Source of the DNA: an uncultured Candidatus Pelagibacter sp.
GTDB lineage: Bacteria > Pseudomonadota > Alphaproteobacteria > Pelagibacterales > Pelagibacteraceae
Direction of reading: 5' to 3'
Assembly (NCBI GenBank): GCA_905618805.1
Contig: CAJQSZ010000055.1
Location: forward strand, 1-35,090
Length of the DNA: 35,090 nucleotides
Below are positions 1 to 9,263 of this stretch, one piece after another. The position numbers and the translations under genes were made by a program. Numbering within the stretch: the first letter of the stretch is position 1; each line of letters opens with the position of its first letter. Below the pieces are notes generated by a model. That model worked only from the letters and a program-made list of their open reading frames with translations, did not search any database and was not told the DNA's origin.

Positions 1-1
1 A

Positions 2-1504
2 CAAAAAAGCTATACTAACGAAAATGAAATAATTAATGAATTTATTCCTCAAGAACAAATTAAAAGTTTAATTCAAGAAGATCTGCCCTTTATAAAAAAT
101 GAAACTAAAGATTTGAGTAAAAGAAATAAATTCAAACTTCCTTCTGTTGATTTATTAAAAATTCCTACCAAAAAAGATAGGGGAAAATTAAGAGATGAAG
201 ATTATATTGATAGTGGGTTTTTAGAAAAAATTCTTTTGGATTTTGGAGTCAGTGGTCAAATCAAAAAAGTAAGTCATGGACCTGTGGTTACTTTAAATGA
301 ATTTGAACCTGCTGCTGGTGTTAAGGTTTCTAAAATAATAAATCTTTCTGATGATATAGCTAGGAACACAAGTTCAGAATCTGCTCGTATTGCTACTATA
401 CCTGGAAGAAGTACAGTTGGTATCGAGCTACCCAACGCATCAAGAGAAAATGTTTATTTAAGTGAAATAATTTCAAATACTGACTTTACAAAAAAAGATA
501 TTAGATTACCGATTGCTTTAGGGAAAAATATTTCAGGCATTCCTGTAGTTGGTGATTTAGCATCTATGCCTCATTTATTAATAGCTGGAACAACTGGTTC
601 TGGAAAATCTGTTTGCATAAATACTATTATTCTTTCTCTTCTTTATCGGCACCCACCTGAAAAATGTAAATTTATTCTAATAGATCCTAAGATGTTGGAG
701 TTATCGACCTACGAAGGTATTCCTCATTTGTTGTGTCCAGTAATAACTGAGGCAAAAAAAGCAGCTTCAGTATTAGGATGGGTTGTTAAAGAAATGGAGA
801 GTAGATATAAACTAATGACCAAAGATGGTGTTAGAAACATTGATAGTTACAATGCCAAACATGCGCTAGCCATGCCTTATATTGTCGTTATCGTTGATGA
901 AATGTCAGACCTAATGCTTGTGGCAGGGAAAGAAATAGAAAATTACATACAAAAATTATCTCAAATGGCGAGAGCTGCTGGAATTCATATTATTATGGCA
1001 ACCCAACGTCCTAGTGTTGATGTGATTACAGGAACAATTAAAGCAAACTTCCCAACCAGAATATCTTTTCAGGTTACTTCTAAAATTGATAGTAGAACTA
1101 TTTTGGGAGAACAGGGTGCAGAACAGCTATTGGGCAAAGGTGATATGCTCTACATGTCTTCTGCTAATCGAATTATTAGAATTCACGCTCCATTTGTTTC
1201 TGATGATGAGATAGAAAAAGTTAACAACTATCTAAGAGGACAAGCGGAGCCCGATTATATAGATGAAATTTTAAATTTTGTGGATGAAAAAGAAACTGGG
1301 GGTGGTTCATCAAACTCAGGAGATAAAGACGAATTATACCAATCAGCATTAGATATTATTAGATCTGAAGGTAAGGCTTCAACCTCTTTTTTACAAAGGA
1401 AGTTACAAATTGGATATAATAGAGCTGCTAGAATTGTTGATATGATGGAAGCTGATGGAATTGTCAGCAAGGCAAATCATGTTGGTAAAAGAGACGTTCT
1501 TTAA
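2..1504 (+). CDS. ftsK: DNA translocase FtsK, C-terminal part (5' end outside window)
   Basis: This is the motor part of FtsK, the septum-associated ATPase that pumps chromosome ends across the division site and activates XerCD at dif. The frame is open back to base 2 with no stop, so the TTG at 113 is not the true start; the membrane domain and linker lie off the left edge. A Walker A motif, GTTGSGKS, sits at about 587-610, and a Walker B motif, IVDEMSDL, at about 890-910. After an acidic, glycine- and serine-rich linker, the last 60 or so residues form the winged-helix gamma domain that reads KOPS sequences. The stop codon shares one base with the lolA start (TAATG), so the two are co-transcribed. 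FtsK is certain at family level; the true length cannot be seen. Confidence 0.95.
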   Translation, partial: QKSYTNENEIINEFIPQEQIKSLIQEDLPFIKNETKDLSKRNKFKLPSVDLLKIPTKKDRGKLRDEDYIDSGFLEKILLDFGVSGQIKKVSHGPVVTLNEFEPAAGVKVSKIINLSDDIARNTSSESARIATIPGRSTVGIELPNASRENVYLSEIISNTDFTKKDIRLPIALGKNISGIPVVGDLASMPHLLIAGTTGSGKSVCINTIILSLLYRHPPEKCKFILIDPKMLELSTYEGIPHLLCPVITEAKKAASVLGWVVKEMESRYKLMTKDGVRNIDSYNAKHALAMPYIVVIVDEMSDLMLVAGKEIENYIQKLSQMARAAGIHIIMATQRPSVDVITGTIKANFPTRISFQVTSKIDSRTILGEQGAEQLLGKGDMLYMSSANRIIRIHAPFVSDDEIEKVNNYLRGQAEPDYIDEILNFVDEKETGGGSSNSGDKDELYQSALDIIRSEGKASTSFLQRKLQIGYNRAARIVDMMEADGIVSKANHVGKRDVL

Positions 1505-2058
1505 TGCTTAGGTTTCTATCAATTTTATTTATATTAAATTTTTATAATCCAGCTTTTTCCTCAGCCAAACAAAGTATTATTTCTCAAATGAAACTTACTA
1601 ATATTTTAAGTTTTAATTTCGTACAAACAATTGATGGGAAAAATGAAAGTGGAACTTGTATTTTAAAGTATCCTAAAAAAATTTTTTGTGAGTATGTTGG
1701 TGTAAATAAAAAAATTATCGTTTCGAATGGAAAATCACTAGCAATCAAAATAAAAAACAGTGGAAATTACTATCTGTATCCGCTCAAAAAGACACCTCTT
1801 GATTTACTATTAGATAAAGAATACCTGATATCAAAGATAAATAGCTTAGAAGTAAGAAGTATTAGTGATCAACTTTTGACTTTTAAAATTTTTGAAAATG
1901 GTAATGAAATCAATATTTTTTTTGATAAAAAAAACTTTAATCTAACAGGTTGGCAAACTGAAGATATTTACCAGAAACTAAGTATTACTTATATTTCATC
2001 ATTAAAAGTTAATGAAAAAGTAGATGATAGAATTTTTATATTACCAGTAAGGGATTAA
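1504..2058 (+). CDS. lolA: Outer-membrane lipoprotein carrier protein LolA
   Basis: LolA is the periplasmic chaperone that takes lipoproteins from the LolCDE complex to the outer membrane. The protein has 184 residues with an N-terminal signal peptide (hydrophobic residues 3-19, probable cleavage after SSA near 20). The mature part has the LolA pattern: a FNFVQTI segment where most homologues have F-x-Q, then G-x-l-x-yPk-x-fr-y, which appears here as GTCILKYPKKIFCEY. It overlaps the ftsK stop by one base, and the ftsK-lolA pairing is usual in alphaproteobacteria. The exonuclease gene xthA that often follows is absent; a convergent acetyltransferase follows instead. Confidence 0.88.
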   Translation: MLRFLSILFILNFYNPAFSSAKQSIISQMKLTNILSFNFVQTIDGKNESGTCILKYPKKIFCEYVGVNKKIIVSNGKSLAIKIKNSGNYYLYPLKKTPLDLLLDKEYLISKINSLEVRSISDQLLTFKIFENGNEINIFFDKKNFNLTGWQTEDIYQKLSITYISSLKVNEKVDDRIFILPVRD

Positions 2059-2069
2059 TCAATTATCTA

Positions 2070-2129
2070 ATAAAAGTTTCTGATTTAAAAAAATTTTTTT
2101 AAATTGCCTTACCAAAACTAAACTTTTAT
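2070..2129. terminator. Nested inverted repeats between convergent lolA and GNAT gene
   Basis: Two perfect 10-base arms (2070-2079 and 2120-2129) flank a perfect 20-base palindrome at 2084-2103 made of 7 A followed by 7 T with TTT/AAA ends. The outer right arm enters the last codons of the acetyltransferase gene. Placed between two converging stops, it could act as a bidirectional terminator. There is no GC-rich stem, so the assignment is tentative. Confidence 0.35.
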
Positions 2130-2618
2130 GATTTCAGTTTTAAAAATTTTCATACCTCTAGCAATATAATTATCTAAAGCATTTTTATGATCTAGAGAAC
2201 AGGTGTGTACCCAAACTCTATTTATACTATTTACAAAAGATTTCTTTATTGCTTCAGATAATAAATATGAGCCTAATTTCTTATTTTGATATTCTTCTAA
2301 TAATCCAAAGTAAGCTATTTCTACCTCTTTTTTTTCAAAGTGAAAAATTAATTCAAAAAAACCTGCTAAATTATCTTTATGCTTAAAAACGTAAGTCTTA
2401 ACTTTTTTACTAGATAGATAATCTATCCATTGACTTTCGGTCCAAACAAGACGATCTATCCACTTATGTTTTTGACCAATGTTTTTATAAAAGAATTTAT
2501 TTAGTTGAAAATTAATTGGATCCAATAATATTAAGAAGTAATTATCTAAAGATTGATTAACTCCTTTTAAGTTTTGAAGTGATTTAATTTCTAAATAATT
2601 TCTTTTAACCTCTATCAT
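2118..2618 (-). CDS. GNAT family N-acetyltransferase
   Basis: This 166-residue protein has the GNAT fold: a motif-A-like acetyl-CoA pyrophosphate loop near residues 112-124 (EEYQNKKLGSYLL) and a C-terminal VHTCSLDHKNALDNYIARGM block seen in a group of alphaproteobacterial GNATs. The usual R/Q-x-x-G-x-G/A signature is altered, reading Q-N-K-K-L-G, so the first glycine is a lysine. The substrate is unknown. The start overlaps the stop of the HIT gene by four bases, so it is the last gene of the leftward his-containing cluster. Confidence 0.75.
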   Translation of the reverse strand: MIEVKRNYLEIKSLQNLKGVNQSLDNYFLILLDPINFQLNKFFYKNIGQKHKWIDRLVWTESQWIDYLSSKKVKTYVFKHKDNLAGFFELIFHFEKKEVEIAYFGLLEEYQNKKLGSYLLSEAIKKSFVNSINRVWVHTCSLDHKNALDNYIARGMKIFKTEIIKV

Positions 2619-2980
2619 TCAACCATTTTTCCAACTTTCTCACCTCCAAATAAGTGAAAATGCAGATGAGGTACCTCTTGGCCGCCATGGTTGCCAATGT
2701 TGGCCAAAGCTCTGTATCCATTACCAAATTCCATGGAAATTCTTAATTTTTTAGCAACTTTATTTATACCTTTTAATAATCCAACCATTTCTTCAGGGGA
2801 GGCATTTAAACTAAAATCATCTAAATCGACATACTTTCCTTTTGAAATTACCAGTGCATGAATTATCTTTTGTGGATTTATGTCATGAAATGACAAAACA
2901 AATTCATCTTCATAAATTTTATTACAAGGAATCTCACCTTTTAAAATTTTTGCAAAAACATTATTTTCATTATATTTCAT
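2615..2980 (-). CDS. HIT (histidine triad) family protein, Hint-like
   Basis: A 121-residue protein of the HIT superfamily, small nucleotide-binding hydrolases acting on purine nucleoside phosphoramidates and related substrates. The triad appears as HLHFHLFGG starting at residue 105, and the N-terminal FAKILKGEIPCNKIYED block is typical of Hint proteins. Length matches the family. A partial Shine-Dalgarno (GGTGAG) lies about five bases before the start. It sits downstream of hisE and the methyltransferase and overlaps the GNAT gene by four bases; HIT genes next to hisE are common in alphaproteobacteria. Confidence 0.9.
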   Translation of the reverse strand: MKYNENNVFAKILKGEIPCNKIYEDEFVLSFHDINPQKIIHALVISKGKYVDLDDFSLNASPEEMVGLLKGINKVAKKLRISMEFGNGYRALANIGNHGGQEVPHLHFHLFGGEKVGKMVE

Positions 2981-3002
2981 AAGCTCACCACATGTTCATT
3001 TA

Positions 3003-3866
3003 TTAACTTTTCTCAATAAAAATTATCTCTGAAATATTAATTTGATTTTGTGTATAAATACCTTTTTCAATATATATTTTTTTAATTTCATTTCTTAATT
3101 TTTTTACATCATCTTGCTGTAAATATTTTATCTTCGATTTATCATTTTTTATAACAGAAAAAAGTATTTCCTTTGCACCATAAGCAAGATTATCTTGATT
3201 TAGGTTTTTCATAGCAAGATATTGGGATGCATCTTCAATTACGTAAACTCCATTTCTTTTAAGATTTCTAAATAGAATATTTAGAGTCACTATCTGATCT
3301 TTGATGTTATGACTGCCATCATCTATAATAATATCGAATTCTTCATCAATAAAGGAAGATAAGTTGGATATGCTTTCTTTAGATTGGGTATCTAAAAACA
3401 GCTTTCTAATTTTTTTTGAAAAAACTTCAATTTGAAAAGGATTAATATCTGCACAAAATATTTCTGGATTGTTAAAATAGTAAAAAAAACTTGCAGTTGC
3501 GCTCCCTCTTAAGCTTCCAATCTCTAAAACTTTTAATTTACTCTTGTTTTTATAACTTGAAAAATATTTTTCATAAAAAGGGGTATAACTATGACCACCA
3601 ATTAACTTGCCATTCATTTTAAATTTAGAGCCCTTGTCTGCATTAAATTCTATAAATAATTCGTCTAATTTCATATTCTTTAAAATTCTTAATTTTAAAT
3701 TTTTATCTAAATTATTTTTTTTTATTAAAAAGGTTTGTCTAATTCTGTCTAATAAAAACTTATAGGGATAATAAAATAATTTTTTAAAAGACCTATAAAA
3801 CCTTTTTTTCGCTAGATCAGTTTTAAGTGATTGAATAAAAGAAAAGAAAAAATCAGTAAATAACAT
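3003..3866 (-). CDS. Class I SAM-dependent methyltransferase, sugar O-methyltransferase type
   Basis: A 287-residue protein. After a basic N-terminal 60 residues come an ADKGSKF block and HSYTPFYEKYF, then the SAM-binding loop EIGSLRGS (115-122), the acidic ribose-binding DIN (140-142) and IIDDGSHN (180-187). The order TDKG-like / HxYt..Y / LEIG / IDDGSH matches the MycE/CmcI-type family that methylates hydroxyls of sugars or small secondary metabolites. The substrate cannot be told. It lies 10 bases after hisE in the same orientation, unusual company for histidine genes, so it probably shares only transcription with them. Confidence 0.7.
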   Translation of the reverse strand: MLFTDFFFSFIQSLKTDLAKKRFYRSFKKLFYYPYKFLLDRIRQTFLIKKNNLDKNLKLRILKNMKLDELFIEFNADKGSKFKMNGKLIGGHSYTPFYEKYFSSYKNKSKLKVLEIGSLRGSATASFFYYFNNPEIFCADINPFQIEVFSKKIRKLFLDTQSKESISNLSSFIDEEFDIIIDDGSHNIKDQIVTLNILFRNLKRNGVYVIEDASQYLAMKNLNQDNLAYGAKEILFSVIKNDKSKIKYLQQDDVKKLRNEIKKIYIEKGIYTQNQINISEIIFIEKS

Positions 3867-3876
3867 TTAGTAAAAT

Positions 3877-4149
3877 CTATTTTTTTCTGCTTTCAAGTTC
3901 AAATATTACATCCTCGATCTTAATTTCATTTGCCTCTAGATACATTATCAAATGATAAAAGACATCTGCAGCTTCATGAATTTTATTGGTATTTTTATCA
4001 ACTGCCTCTATTAATTCTTCTATTTCTTCTAAAATTTTTTCTTTACATAAAGATCTGTCAGTTAATAATTGATTCGTATACGAACCTTCAATGGGGTTTT
4101 TCTTTCTTTCTCTTGCAAGTTTAAATAAGCTTTCAAGTGTGTCTAGCAT
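3877..4149 (-). CDS. hisE: Phosphoribosyl-ATP pyrophosphatase
   Basis: HisE hydrolyses phosphoribosyl-ATP to phosphoribosyl-AMP in histidine synthesis. An ATG at 4149 gives a 90-residue product, one base after the hisF stop. A longer in-frame reading to 4218 would run 68 bases into hisF and add residues unlike HisE, so the shorter start is preferred. Visible family blocks are GSYTNQLL, KEKILEEIEELIEA and EAADVFYHL, the last carrying metal-binding acidic residues. The enzyme is monofunctional; hisI is not in the window. Confidence 0.92.
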   Translation of the reverse strand: MLDTLESLFKLARERKKNPIEGSYTNQLLTDRSLCKEKILEEIEELIEAVDKNTNKIHEAADVFYHLIMYLEANEIKIEDVIFELESRKK

Positions 4150-4150
4150 A

Positions 4151-4906
4151 TTAAATTCTAACAGGTATTCCTTTTGAGTCCAAATATTCTTTGGCCTCTT
4201 TAACTGAGAATCTTCCATAATGAAATATGGATGCAGCTAAAACAGCACTGGCTTTTCCTAACTTTATACCATCCACTAAATGATCTAAATTTCCTACTCC
4301 ACCTGATGCAATTACTGGGATGTTTACTTTTGAAGATATCTTAGACATCAAATTAATATCATAGCCAAATTGAGTTCCATCTCTATCCATAGAAGTAACT
4401 AACAATTCTCCAGCTCCGCAATTCTCCATTTTTTTTGCAAACTCTATTGCATCAATCCCGGTTTTATTTTGGCCGCCATGAGTAAACACTTCCCATCTAT
4501 TATTATTTTTTTTTGCATCGATTGCCACAACAATACACTGTGACCCAAATTTTTTTGCACTTTGAATAATAAATTCGGGATTTCGGACTGCAGCAGTGTT
4601 AATTGAAACTTTATCAGCTCCACATTTTAGAAGCTTGTTAATACCCTCAATACTTCTAATTCCACCACCCACTGTTAGTGGTACAAAGCATTTCTTTGAT
4701 GTTCTCTCAACCACTTCATAAATTGTATCTCTATTTTCGTTAGAGGCTGTAATATCTAAAAAACAAATTTCATCAGCACCACCGTCACTATAAATTTTAG
4801 CTTGTTCAACTGGATCACCCACATCTTTTAAATCAATGAAATTAATGCCTTTTACAACACGCCCATTTTTAACGTCTAGGCAAGGAATAATTCTATTTTT
4901 AAGCAT
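4151..4906 (-). CDS. hisF: Imidazole glycerol phosphate synthase, cyclase subunit
   Basis: HisF is the (beta/alpha)8 cyclase half of IGP synthase. It uses ammonia delivered by HisH to turn PRFAR into IGP and AICAR. The 251-residue protein opens with [20 protein letters not shown] (catalytic Asp 11) and has VVAIDAKK for the second catalytic Asp. Phosphate-binding glycine motifs VGGGIRS and ASGGVG are intact. Its start lies inside the last eight bases of hisA. Confidence 0.97.
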   Translation of the reverse strand: MLKNRIIPCLDVKNGRVVKGINFIDLKDVGDPVEQAKIYSDGGADEICFLDITASNENRDTIYEVVERTSKKCFVPLTVGGGIRSIEGINKLLKCGADKVSINTAAVRNPEFIIQSAKKFGSQCIVVAIDAKKNNNRWEVFTHGGQNKTGIDAIEFAKKMENCGAGELLVTSMDRDGTQFGYDINLMSKISSKVNIPVIASGGVGNLDHLVDGIKLGKASAVLAASIFHYGRFSVKEAKEYLDSKGIPVRI

Positions 4907-5624
4907 TTTCTAATTCCTTGAGATCACTAAGGTTTATGTCTCCATCGTAAATTGCTTTTCCAACAATTACGCCTTCAATATTAAATTTCTTAAATTCCTT
5001 GATTTTTTTTACATCCTCAAATGAAGAAATTCCTCCCGATACCACAACTGGTGCTGAGGAAATTTTTGCAATATTTATAGTTTCTGCAATGTTTGGTCCT
5101 GTTTTGGTGCCATCTCTATCAATATCTGTGTAAATAACCCTTGAAAAACCATAGCTATTTACACTTTTTAAATAATCTTCAGCTGTTAGACTTGTTGTTT
5201 CCTTCCAGCCTGAAATAGAAAGCATTCCCTTCTTTGCGTCTAGGCCAAGAGCTATTCTTTCTTTAAATCTTTCACAAGCTTGCTTTAAAAAAATGGGGTT
5301 TTTTATGGCAGCGCTACCAAGTATGACTTTATCAATTCCTACATTTAAATAGGTCTTTATTTTTTCGACAGACCTTATTCCTCCGCCAATTTCTACAGAA
5401 ATACTCAATTTTTTTATAATATTTTCTATTACATCTAGATTAACCAATTCACCTGTAAGAGCTCCATCAAGATCCACTATGTGTAAATTTAGAAAACCCT
5501 CATCTTTATATTTTGATGCCTGATCGTAGGGAGATTGTTTATAAGTAGTTTGATTGTCAAAATTTCCTTTTAGTAACCTTACACATTTTTTATCTTTAAT
5601 GTCTATAGCGGGAAATATTTTCAT
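4899..5624 (-). CDS. hisA: ProFAR isomerase (HisA)
   Basis: HisA opens the ribose ring of ProFAR to give PRFAR, the IGP synthase substrate. The ATG at 5624 is one base after the hisH stop and gives the standard [11 protein letters not shown] start with catalytic Asp 8; the frame stays open to 5648 inside hisH, but that extension is not conserved sequence. The second catalytic Asp lies in ALGLDAKKG, and the phosphate sites IGGGIRS and SGGISS are present. The 241-residue length is normal. It overlaps hisF by eight bases. Confidence 0.96.
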   Translation of the reverse strand: MKIFPAIDIKDKKCVRLLKGNFDNQTTYKQSPYDQASKYKDEGFLNLHIVDLDGALTGELVNLDVIENIIKKLSISVEIGGGIRSVEKIKTYLNVGIDKVILGSAAIKNPIFLKQACERFKERIALGLDAKKGMLSISGWKETTSLTAEDYLKSVNSYGFSRVIYTDIDRDGTKTGPNIAETINIAKISSAPVVVSGGISSFEDVKKIKEFKKFNIEGVIVGKAIYDGDINLSDLKELENA

Positions 5625-5625
5625 T

Positions 5626-6261
5626 TTATAGTTTAATAAAATTCTCAATAACTTTTAAACCAATTATGTCACTTTTTTCTGGATGAAACTGTGTTCCAAA
5701 TATATTTTCCTTTTCAACAGAGGCAACAATTTCTTCAGAATAATTAGTTCTACTTGATATAAGTTTTTCATCATCAGGTATAAACTTGTAGCTATGAACA
5801 AAATAAACGTGTGACTTTTCTTTTATACCTTTAAATAATTTACTGTCAGAGTTAAAAGAAAGTTCATTCCACCCTATGTGTGGGAGTTTAAATTGATTAT
5901 TTTTATTATTTATTTTTTTTACATTACCAGAAATCCAGCCTAAGCCTTTTGTTTCGGTCTCTTCAAACCCTTTGTCAGCAAACATTTGCATACCAACACA
6001 AATTCCAAATAAAGGTTTTTTTTCAATAATAGCAAATCTATTTAATATATCTTTAAGACCTTCAATTTTTTCCAATGATTTTATGCAATTTTTAAAAGAT
6101 CCTTGTCCTGGTAATATTATTTTATCAGAACTTAATATTTTCTTTGAATCAGATGTGACTTCTATCTTAATTTCAATATTTAGATTTGAGCTTGCTTTTT
6201 TGAAAGAATTAATTACTGAGCTTATATTGCCAGATTCATAATCGATGATAGCAATGTTCAT
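5626..6261 (-). CDS. hisH: Imidazole glycerol phosphate synthase, glutamine amidotransferase subunit
   Basis: HisH is the class I glutaminase that supplies ammonia to HisF. The nucleophile is in FGICVGMQM (Cys 88), and the catalytic His and Glu are in QFHPEKS (193 and 195). The N-terminal IAIIDYESGNISS and oxyanion PGQGSF motif are standard. The 211-residue protein follows hisB by eight bases and precedes hisA by one, so the two IGP synthase subunits are made from one transcript. Confidence 0.97.
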   Translation of the reverse strand: MNIAIIDYESGNISSVINSFKKASSNLNIEIKIEVTSDSKKILSSDKIILPGQGSFKNCIKSLEKIEGLKDILNRFAIIEKKPLFGICVGMQMFADKGFEETETKGLGWISGNVKKINNKNNQFKLPHIGWNELSFNSDSKLFKGIKEKSHVYFVHSYKFIPDDEKLISSRTNYSEEIVASVEKENIFGTQFHPEKSDIIGLKVIENFIKL

Positions 6262-6269
6262 TGCTTTTT

Positions 6270-6860
6270 TTATAGCGATCCCTTCGTGGAAGGAACTATA
6301 CCCTTAATTCTAGGGTCTATTTCTAAAGCTATCCTTAAAGACCTTGCTAAACCTTTAAAGCATGACTCAATTATATGATGACTATTATCTCCATAAATAT
6401 TTTCCATATGTAGTGTTATTCCAGCTGATTGAGAAAATGCTTGAAACCATTCTTTAAAAAGTTCCGTATCCATTTCTCCAAGTTTTTCTACTTTTAACCT
6501 AACTTTCCAAATTAAGTATGGTCTATTTGAAACATCGATTGCAACCCTTGTTAGTGTTTCATCCATTGGGATTATTGCATGAGCATACCTTCTAATTCCT
6601 GCAAAATTTTTTAAGGCTTTCTTCAAAGCTTCACCTATTGCAATCCCAGTATCTTCTGTTGTGTGGTGAAGATCAATGTGCGTATCTCCTTTTGCCTTTA
6701 GATTAATATCTATCAACGAATGTTTGGATAATTGTTCAAGCATGTGATCTAGAAAACCTATGCCAGTATCAATTTTATACTTTCCCTTACCGTCAATATT
6801 TAAATCAACACTGATGCTGGTTTCTTTTGTTTTTCTAGAAATTTTTCCTTTCCTATTCAT
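6270..6860 (-). CDS. hisB: Imidazoleglycerol-phosphate dehydratase
   Basis: HisB converts IGP to imidazole acetol phosphate using two Mn ions. This is the monofunctional 196-residue form without the phosphatase domain found in E. coli. The metal-binding histidine blocks [17 protein letters not shown] and [17 protein letters not shown] are intact, as is [13 protein letters not shown]. It is the first gene of the leftward cluster, and a promoter candidate lies just upstream. Confidence 0.97.
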   Translation of the reverse strand: MNRKGKISRKTKETSISVDLNIDGKGKYKIDTGIGFLDHMLEQLSKHSLIDINLKAKGDTHIDLHHTTEDTGIAIGEALKKALKNFAGIRRYAHAIIPMDETLTRVAIDVSNRPYLIWKVRLKVEKLGEMDTELFKEWFQAFSQSAGITLHMENIYGDNSHHIIESCFKGLARSLRIALEIDPRIKGIVPSTKGSL

Positions 6861-6871
6861 AATACTAATTA

Positions 6872-6900
6872 TGTATATAGAGGTTAACCAACTATATCAA
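6872..6900 (-). promoter_or_regulatory. Candidate promoter of the his cluster
   Basis: On the minus strand TTGATA (6900-6895) and TATACA (6877-6872) are separated by 17 bases, an acceptable sigma-70 pair. The start codon lies 12 bases beyond the -10, so the leader would be only a few nucleotides. The spacer holds an 8-base palindrome GGTTAACC (6882-6889) that could be an operator half. No his-leader peptide is visible. Confidence 0.35.
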
Positions 6901-6951
6901 TATTTGTAATCCACCACTTGAAGAAAAAAAATTAATATCCATCTATAATCA

Positions 6952-7467
6952 ATGACTACAATAGTGCTTATTAGAAAAAATAATGAAGTAGTAGTAGCGG
7001 GTGATGGCCAAGTTAGTATGGGCAATACAGTTATAAAAAGTACTGCTGCAAAAGTTCGAAAGATTGAAAAAAGAAACGTGATTGCTGGATTTGCTGGCTC
7101 TACCGCAGACGCTTTAACTTTATTTGAAAGACTTGAAGCAAAACTTGAAAAGCATGCAGGGAACCTTCCTAGGGCAGCTGTTGAGCTAGCGAAAGATTGG
7201 CGAACTGATAAATATTTAAGAAGATTAGAAGCTTTAATGGCTGTTGGTGATAAACAAAATAGTTTTATAATTTCTGGTACTGGTGATGTGCTAGAACCAG
7301 AGGGTAACGCTATAGGTATAGGATCTGGTGGGAATTATGCTTTGGCTGCTGCTAAAGTTTTATTGGACACAGAATTAAGTGCAGAAGATGTTGCAAGAAA
7401 GGCTATCAAAGTTGCTTCTGAAATTTGTGTATTTACTAATGATAATATTAAAATTGAAAAAATTTAA
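6952..7467 (+). CDS. hslV: HslV peptidase of the HslUV protease
   Basis: HslV is the proteasome-like peptidase that degrades proteins unfolded by HslU in the cytoplasm. The protein is 171 residues. The sequence M-T-T-I-V places Thr 2 as the N-terminal nucleophile after Met removal, which fixes the start. The blocks [30 protein letters not shown] and [13 protein letters not shown] are typical. No Shine-Dalgarno is seen before the ATG. It overlaps hslU by one base. Confidence 0.97.
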   Translation: MTTIVLIRKNNEVVVAGDGQVSMGNTVIKSTAAKVRKIEKRNVIAGFAGSTADALTLFERLEAKLEKHAGNLPRAAVELAKDWRTDKYLRRLEALMAVGDKQNSFIISGTGDVLEPEGNAIGIGSGGNYALAAAKVLLDTELSAEDVARKAIKVASEICVFTNDNIKIEKI

Positions 7468-8834
7468 TGAAAGATTCTAACGTTACTCCTTTTCCAAAAG
7501 AAAAAAATGAAAGTAAAAATAGCTCCCTAGTTAGTTCTTTATCTCCTAGAGAAATAGTTTCTGAATTGGATAGATATGTAGTTGGGCAAAACAAAGCTAA
7601 GAAGGCAGTTGCTATTGCTTTAAGAAATAGATGGAGAAGACAAGCTTTAAAGGGTGAAATGAAAAATGAAGTTTTACCAAAAAATATTTTAATGATTGGC
7701 CCAACAGGTGTTGGTAAAACTGAAATTTCAAGAAGACTTTCTAAATTAGCTGAGGCTCCTTTTGTAAAAGTAGAGGCAACAAAATTTACAGAAGTTGGTT
7801 ATGTAGGAAGGGATGTTGAACAAATTATAAGAGACTTACTCGAAATTGCAATTGCAATGGAAAAAATAAAAAAAAGAAGAGAAGTTAATGCTAAAGCACA
7901 AAGGTTAGCTGAGGAAAAAGTTTTAGATGCGCTTGTTGGAAATAAAGCAAGCCTTGCAACAAGAGAAAGTTTTAGAAAAAGGTTAAGAAATGGTGACTTA
8001 GATGATAACGAAATAGAAATTGAAGTAAATAATAGTGCTTCACAACCTTCGTTTGAAATCCCTGGAATGCCTGGTGCTAATATTGGCATGATAAATATTG
8101 GTGAGATGATTGGAAAGTCTGTTGGCAATAAACAGAAGAAGAAGAAAATGTCTGTTAAAGAATCTCATGAAATTTTAATCAATGAAGAGGCTGATAAATT
8201 AATAGAAGAAGATAAAATTATAAAATCAGCGATAGATTCTACAGAAAATAATGGGATCGTTTTCTTGGATGAAATAGATAAAATTTCTGGAAGAACTGAT
8301 AGAGCTGGTGGAGATGTTTCTAGAGAGGGTGTTCAAAGAGACTTGCTTCCTTTAATTGAGGGAACAACTGTGAACACAAAATATGGTCCAATTAAAACTG
8401 ATCATATTTTATTTATTGCATCAGGAGCTTTTCAACTTGCAAAGCCTTCTGATCTACTACCAGAACTACAAGGAAGACTTCCTATAAGAGTTGAGCTTGA
8501 AGCTTTAACTAGTGATGATTTTAAAAGAATCCTTAAAGAACCAGATTATAGTTTAATTAAGCAGTATGTTGCTCTTTTGAAAACTGAAAATGTAGAACTA
8601 GAATTTTCAGAAGATGGCATAGATGCTATTGCCAATATGGCTTCAGAGGTTAATGCTACCGTAGAAAATATTGGTGCAAGAAGACTACATACCATTATTG
8701 AGAGAATTTTGGATGACATTAGTTTTACAGCTACTGACAGGGCTGGGGAAAAAATTATAATTAATTCAGACTATGTTAAACAAAATTTAGATGAGCTTGT
8801 TAAGGACACTGACTTATCAAAATTTATTCTTTAG
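7467..8834 (+). CDS. hslU: HslU ATPase of the HslUV protease
   Basis: HslU is the AAA+ unfoldase partner of HslV. The 455-residue protein has [17 protein letters not shown] near 25-41, Walker [10 protein letters not shown] at 78-86 and Walker B VFLDEIDK near 265-272. An I-domain insert lies between them (about 110-240), and conserved [16 protein letters not shown] leads to a C-terminal KFIL tail that docks on HslV. The N-terminus is about 20 residues longer than in E. coli, but the TAATG junction with hslV supports it. Confidence 0.97.
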   Translation: MKDSNVTPFPKEKNESKNSSLVSSLSPREIVSELDRYVVGQNKAKKAVAIALRNRWRRQALKGEMKNEVLPKNILMIGPTGVGKTEISRRLSKLAEAPFVKVEATKFTEVGYVGRDVEQIIRDLLEIAIAMEKIKKRREVNAKAQRLAEEKVLDALVGNKASLATRESFRKRLRNGDLDDNEIEIEVNNSASQPSFEIPGMPGANIGMINIGEMIGKSVGNKQKKKKMSVKESHEILINEEADKLIEEDKIIKSAIDSTENNGIVFLDEIDKISGRTDRAGGDVSREGVQRDLLPLIEGTTVNTKYGPIKTDHILFIASGAFQLAKPSDLLPELQGRLPIRVELEALTSDDFKRILKEPDYSLIKQYVALLKTENVELEFSEDGIDAIANMASEVNATVENIGARRLHTIIERILDDISFTATDRAGEKIIINSDYVKQNLDELVKDTDLSKFIL

Positions 8835-8837
8835 TAA

Positions 8838-9263
8838 TTACTTAATCTTAAATTTATTTTTAAGGAAAATGTAAAAAGCTCCACTTCCACCATCCTCAAT
8901 TTTGGCATCTGTAATATCAATTATCATTTTTATTAAATTTGTATTGTTTTCAATAAACTCAGGAACAGAATACTTTAATATACTCAAATCTTTTGAAAGA
9001 TATGGGTTTTCAACACTTTTAGATCTCAGGCCTTTGCCAGTAATTACAATAACTTTAGTCACACTTTCATCAAAACATTTTTCAATGAATTGCTCTATGG
9101 CTTTATTTGCTTCTTCAATTGTAAAGCCATGAAGATCTATTTTCTTAATTTTTTGATGACGAATATTTTTTTTAATAACAAAATCTTTATTAGGTATTTT
9201 TTCTTTGTCTTTTAGGAATCTTTCCCAATCTTGTTTATCTTTATCTGTAATTTTCTTGATCAA
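8838..9263 (-). CDS. Smr/MutS2-type domain protein
   Basis: A stand-alone Smr domain protein of 141 residues. The domain is marked by IDLHGFTIEEANKAIEQFI (DLHG motif, about 52-70) and VIVITGKGLRSK (TGKG motif, about 82-93). Smr domains are nucleic-acid-binding or nicking modules; small alphaproteobacterial forms have no settled role. The stop converges on hslU with three bases between, and its start is one base from the stop of the Tim44-like gene. In many alphaproteobacteria mltA lies between these two genes; it is missing here. Confidence 0.85.
   Translation of the reverse strand: MIKKITDKDKQDWERFLKDKEKIPNKDFVIKKNIRHQKIKKIDLHGFTIEEANKAIEQFIEKCFDESVTKVIVITGKGLRSKSVENPYLSKDLSILKYSVPEFIENNTNLIKMIIDITDAKIEDGGSGAFYIFLKNKFKIK

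Noticed and set aside
4150-4218. Longer in-frame start of hisE reaching into hisF
   Set aside because: The added residues do not resemble HisE, and the ATG at 4149 lies one base after the hisF stop.
5625-5648. Longer in-frame start of hisA reaching into hisH
   Set aside because: HisA begins at MKIFPAID; the eight extra residues are not part of the family.
6944-6949. Perfect TATAAT just before hslV as its -10
   Set aside because: It ends two bases before the ATG, so transcription would begin inside the gene, and Thr 2 fixes the start. Probably chance in AT-rich DNA.
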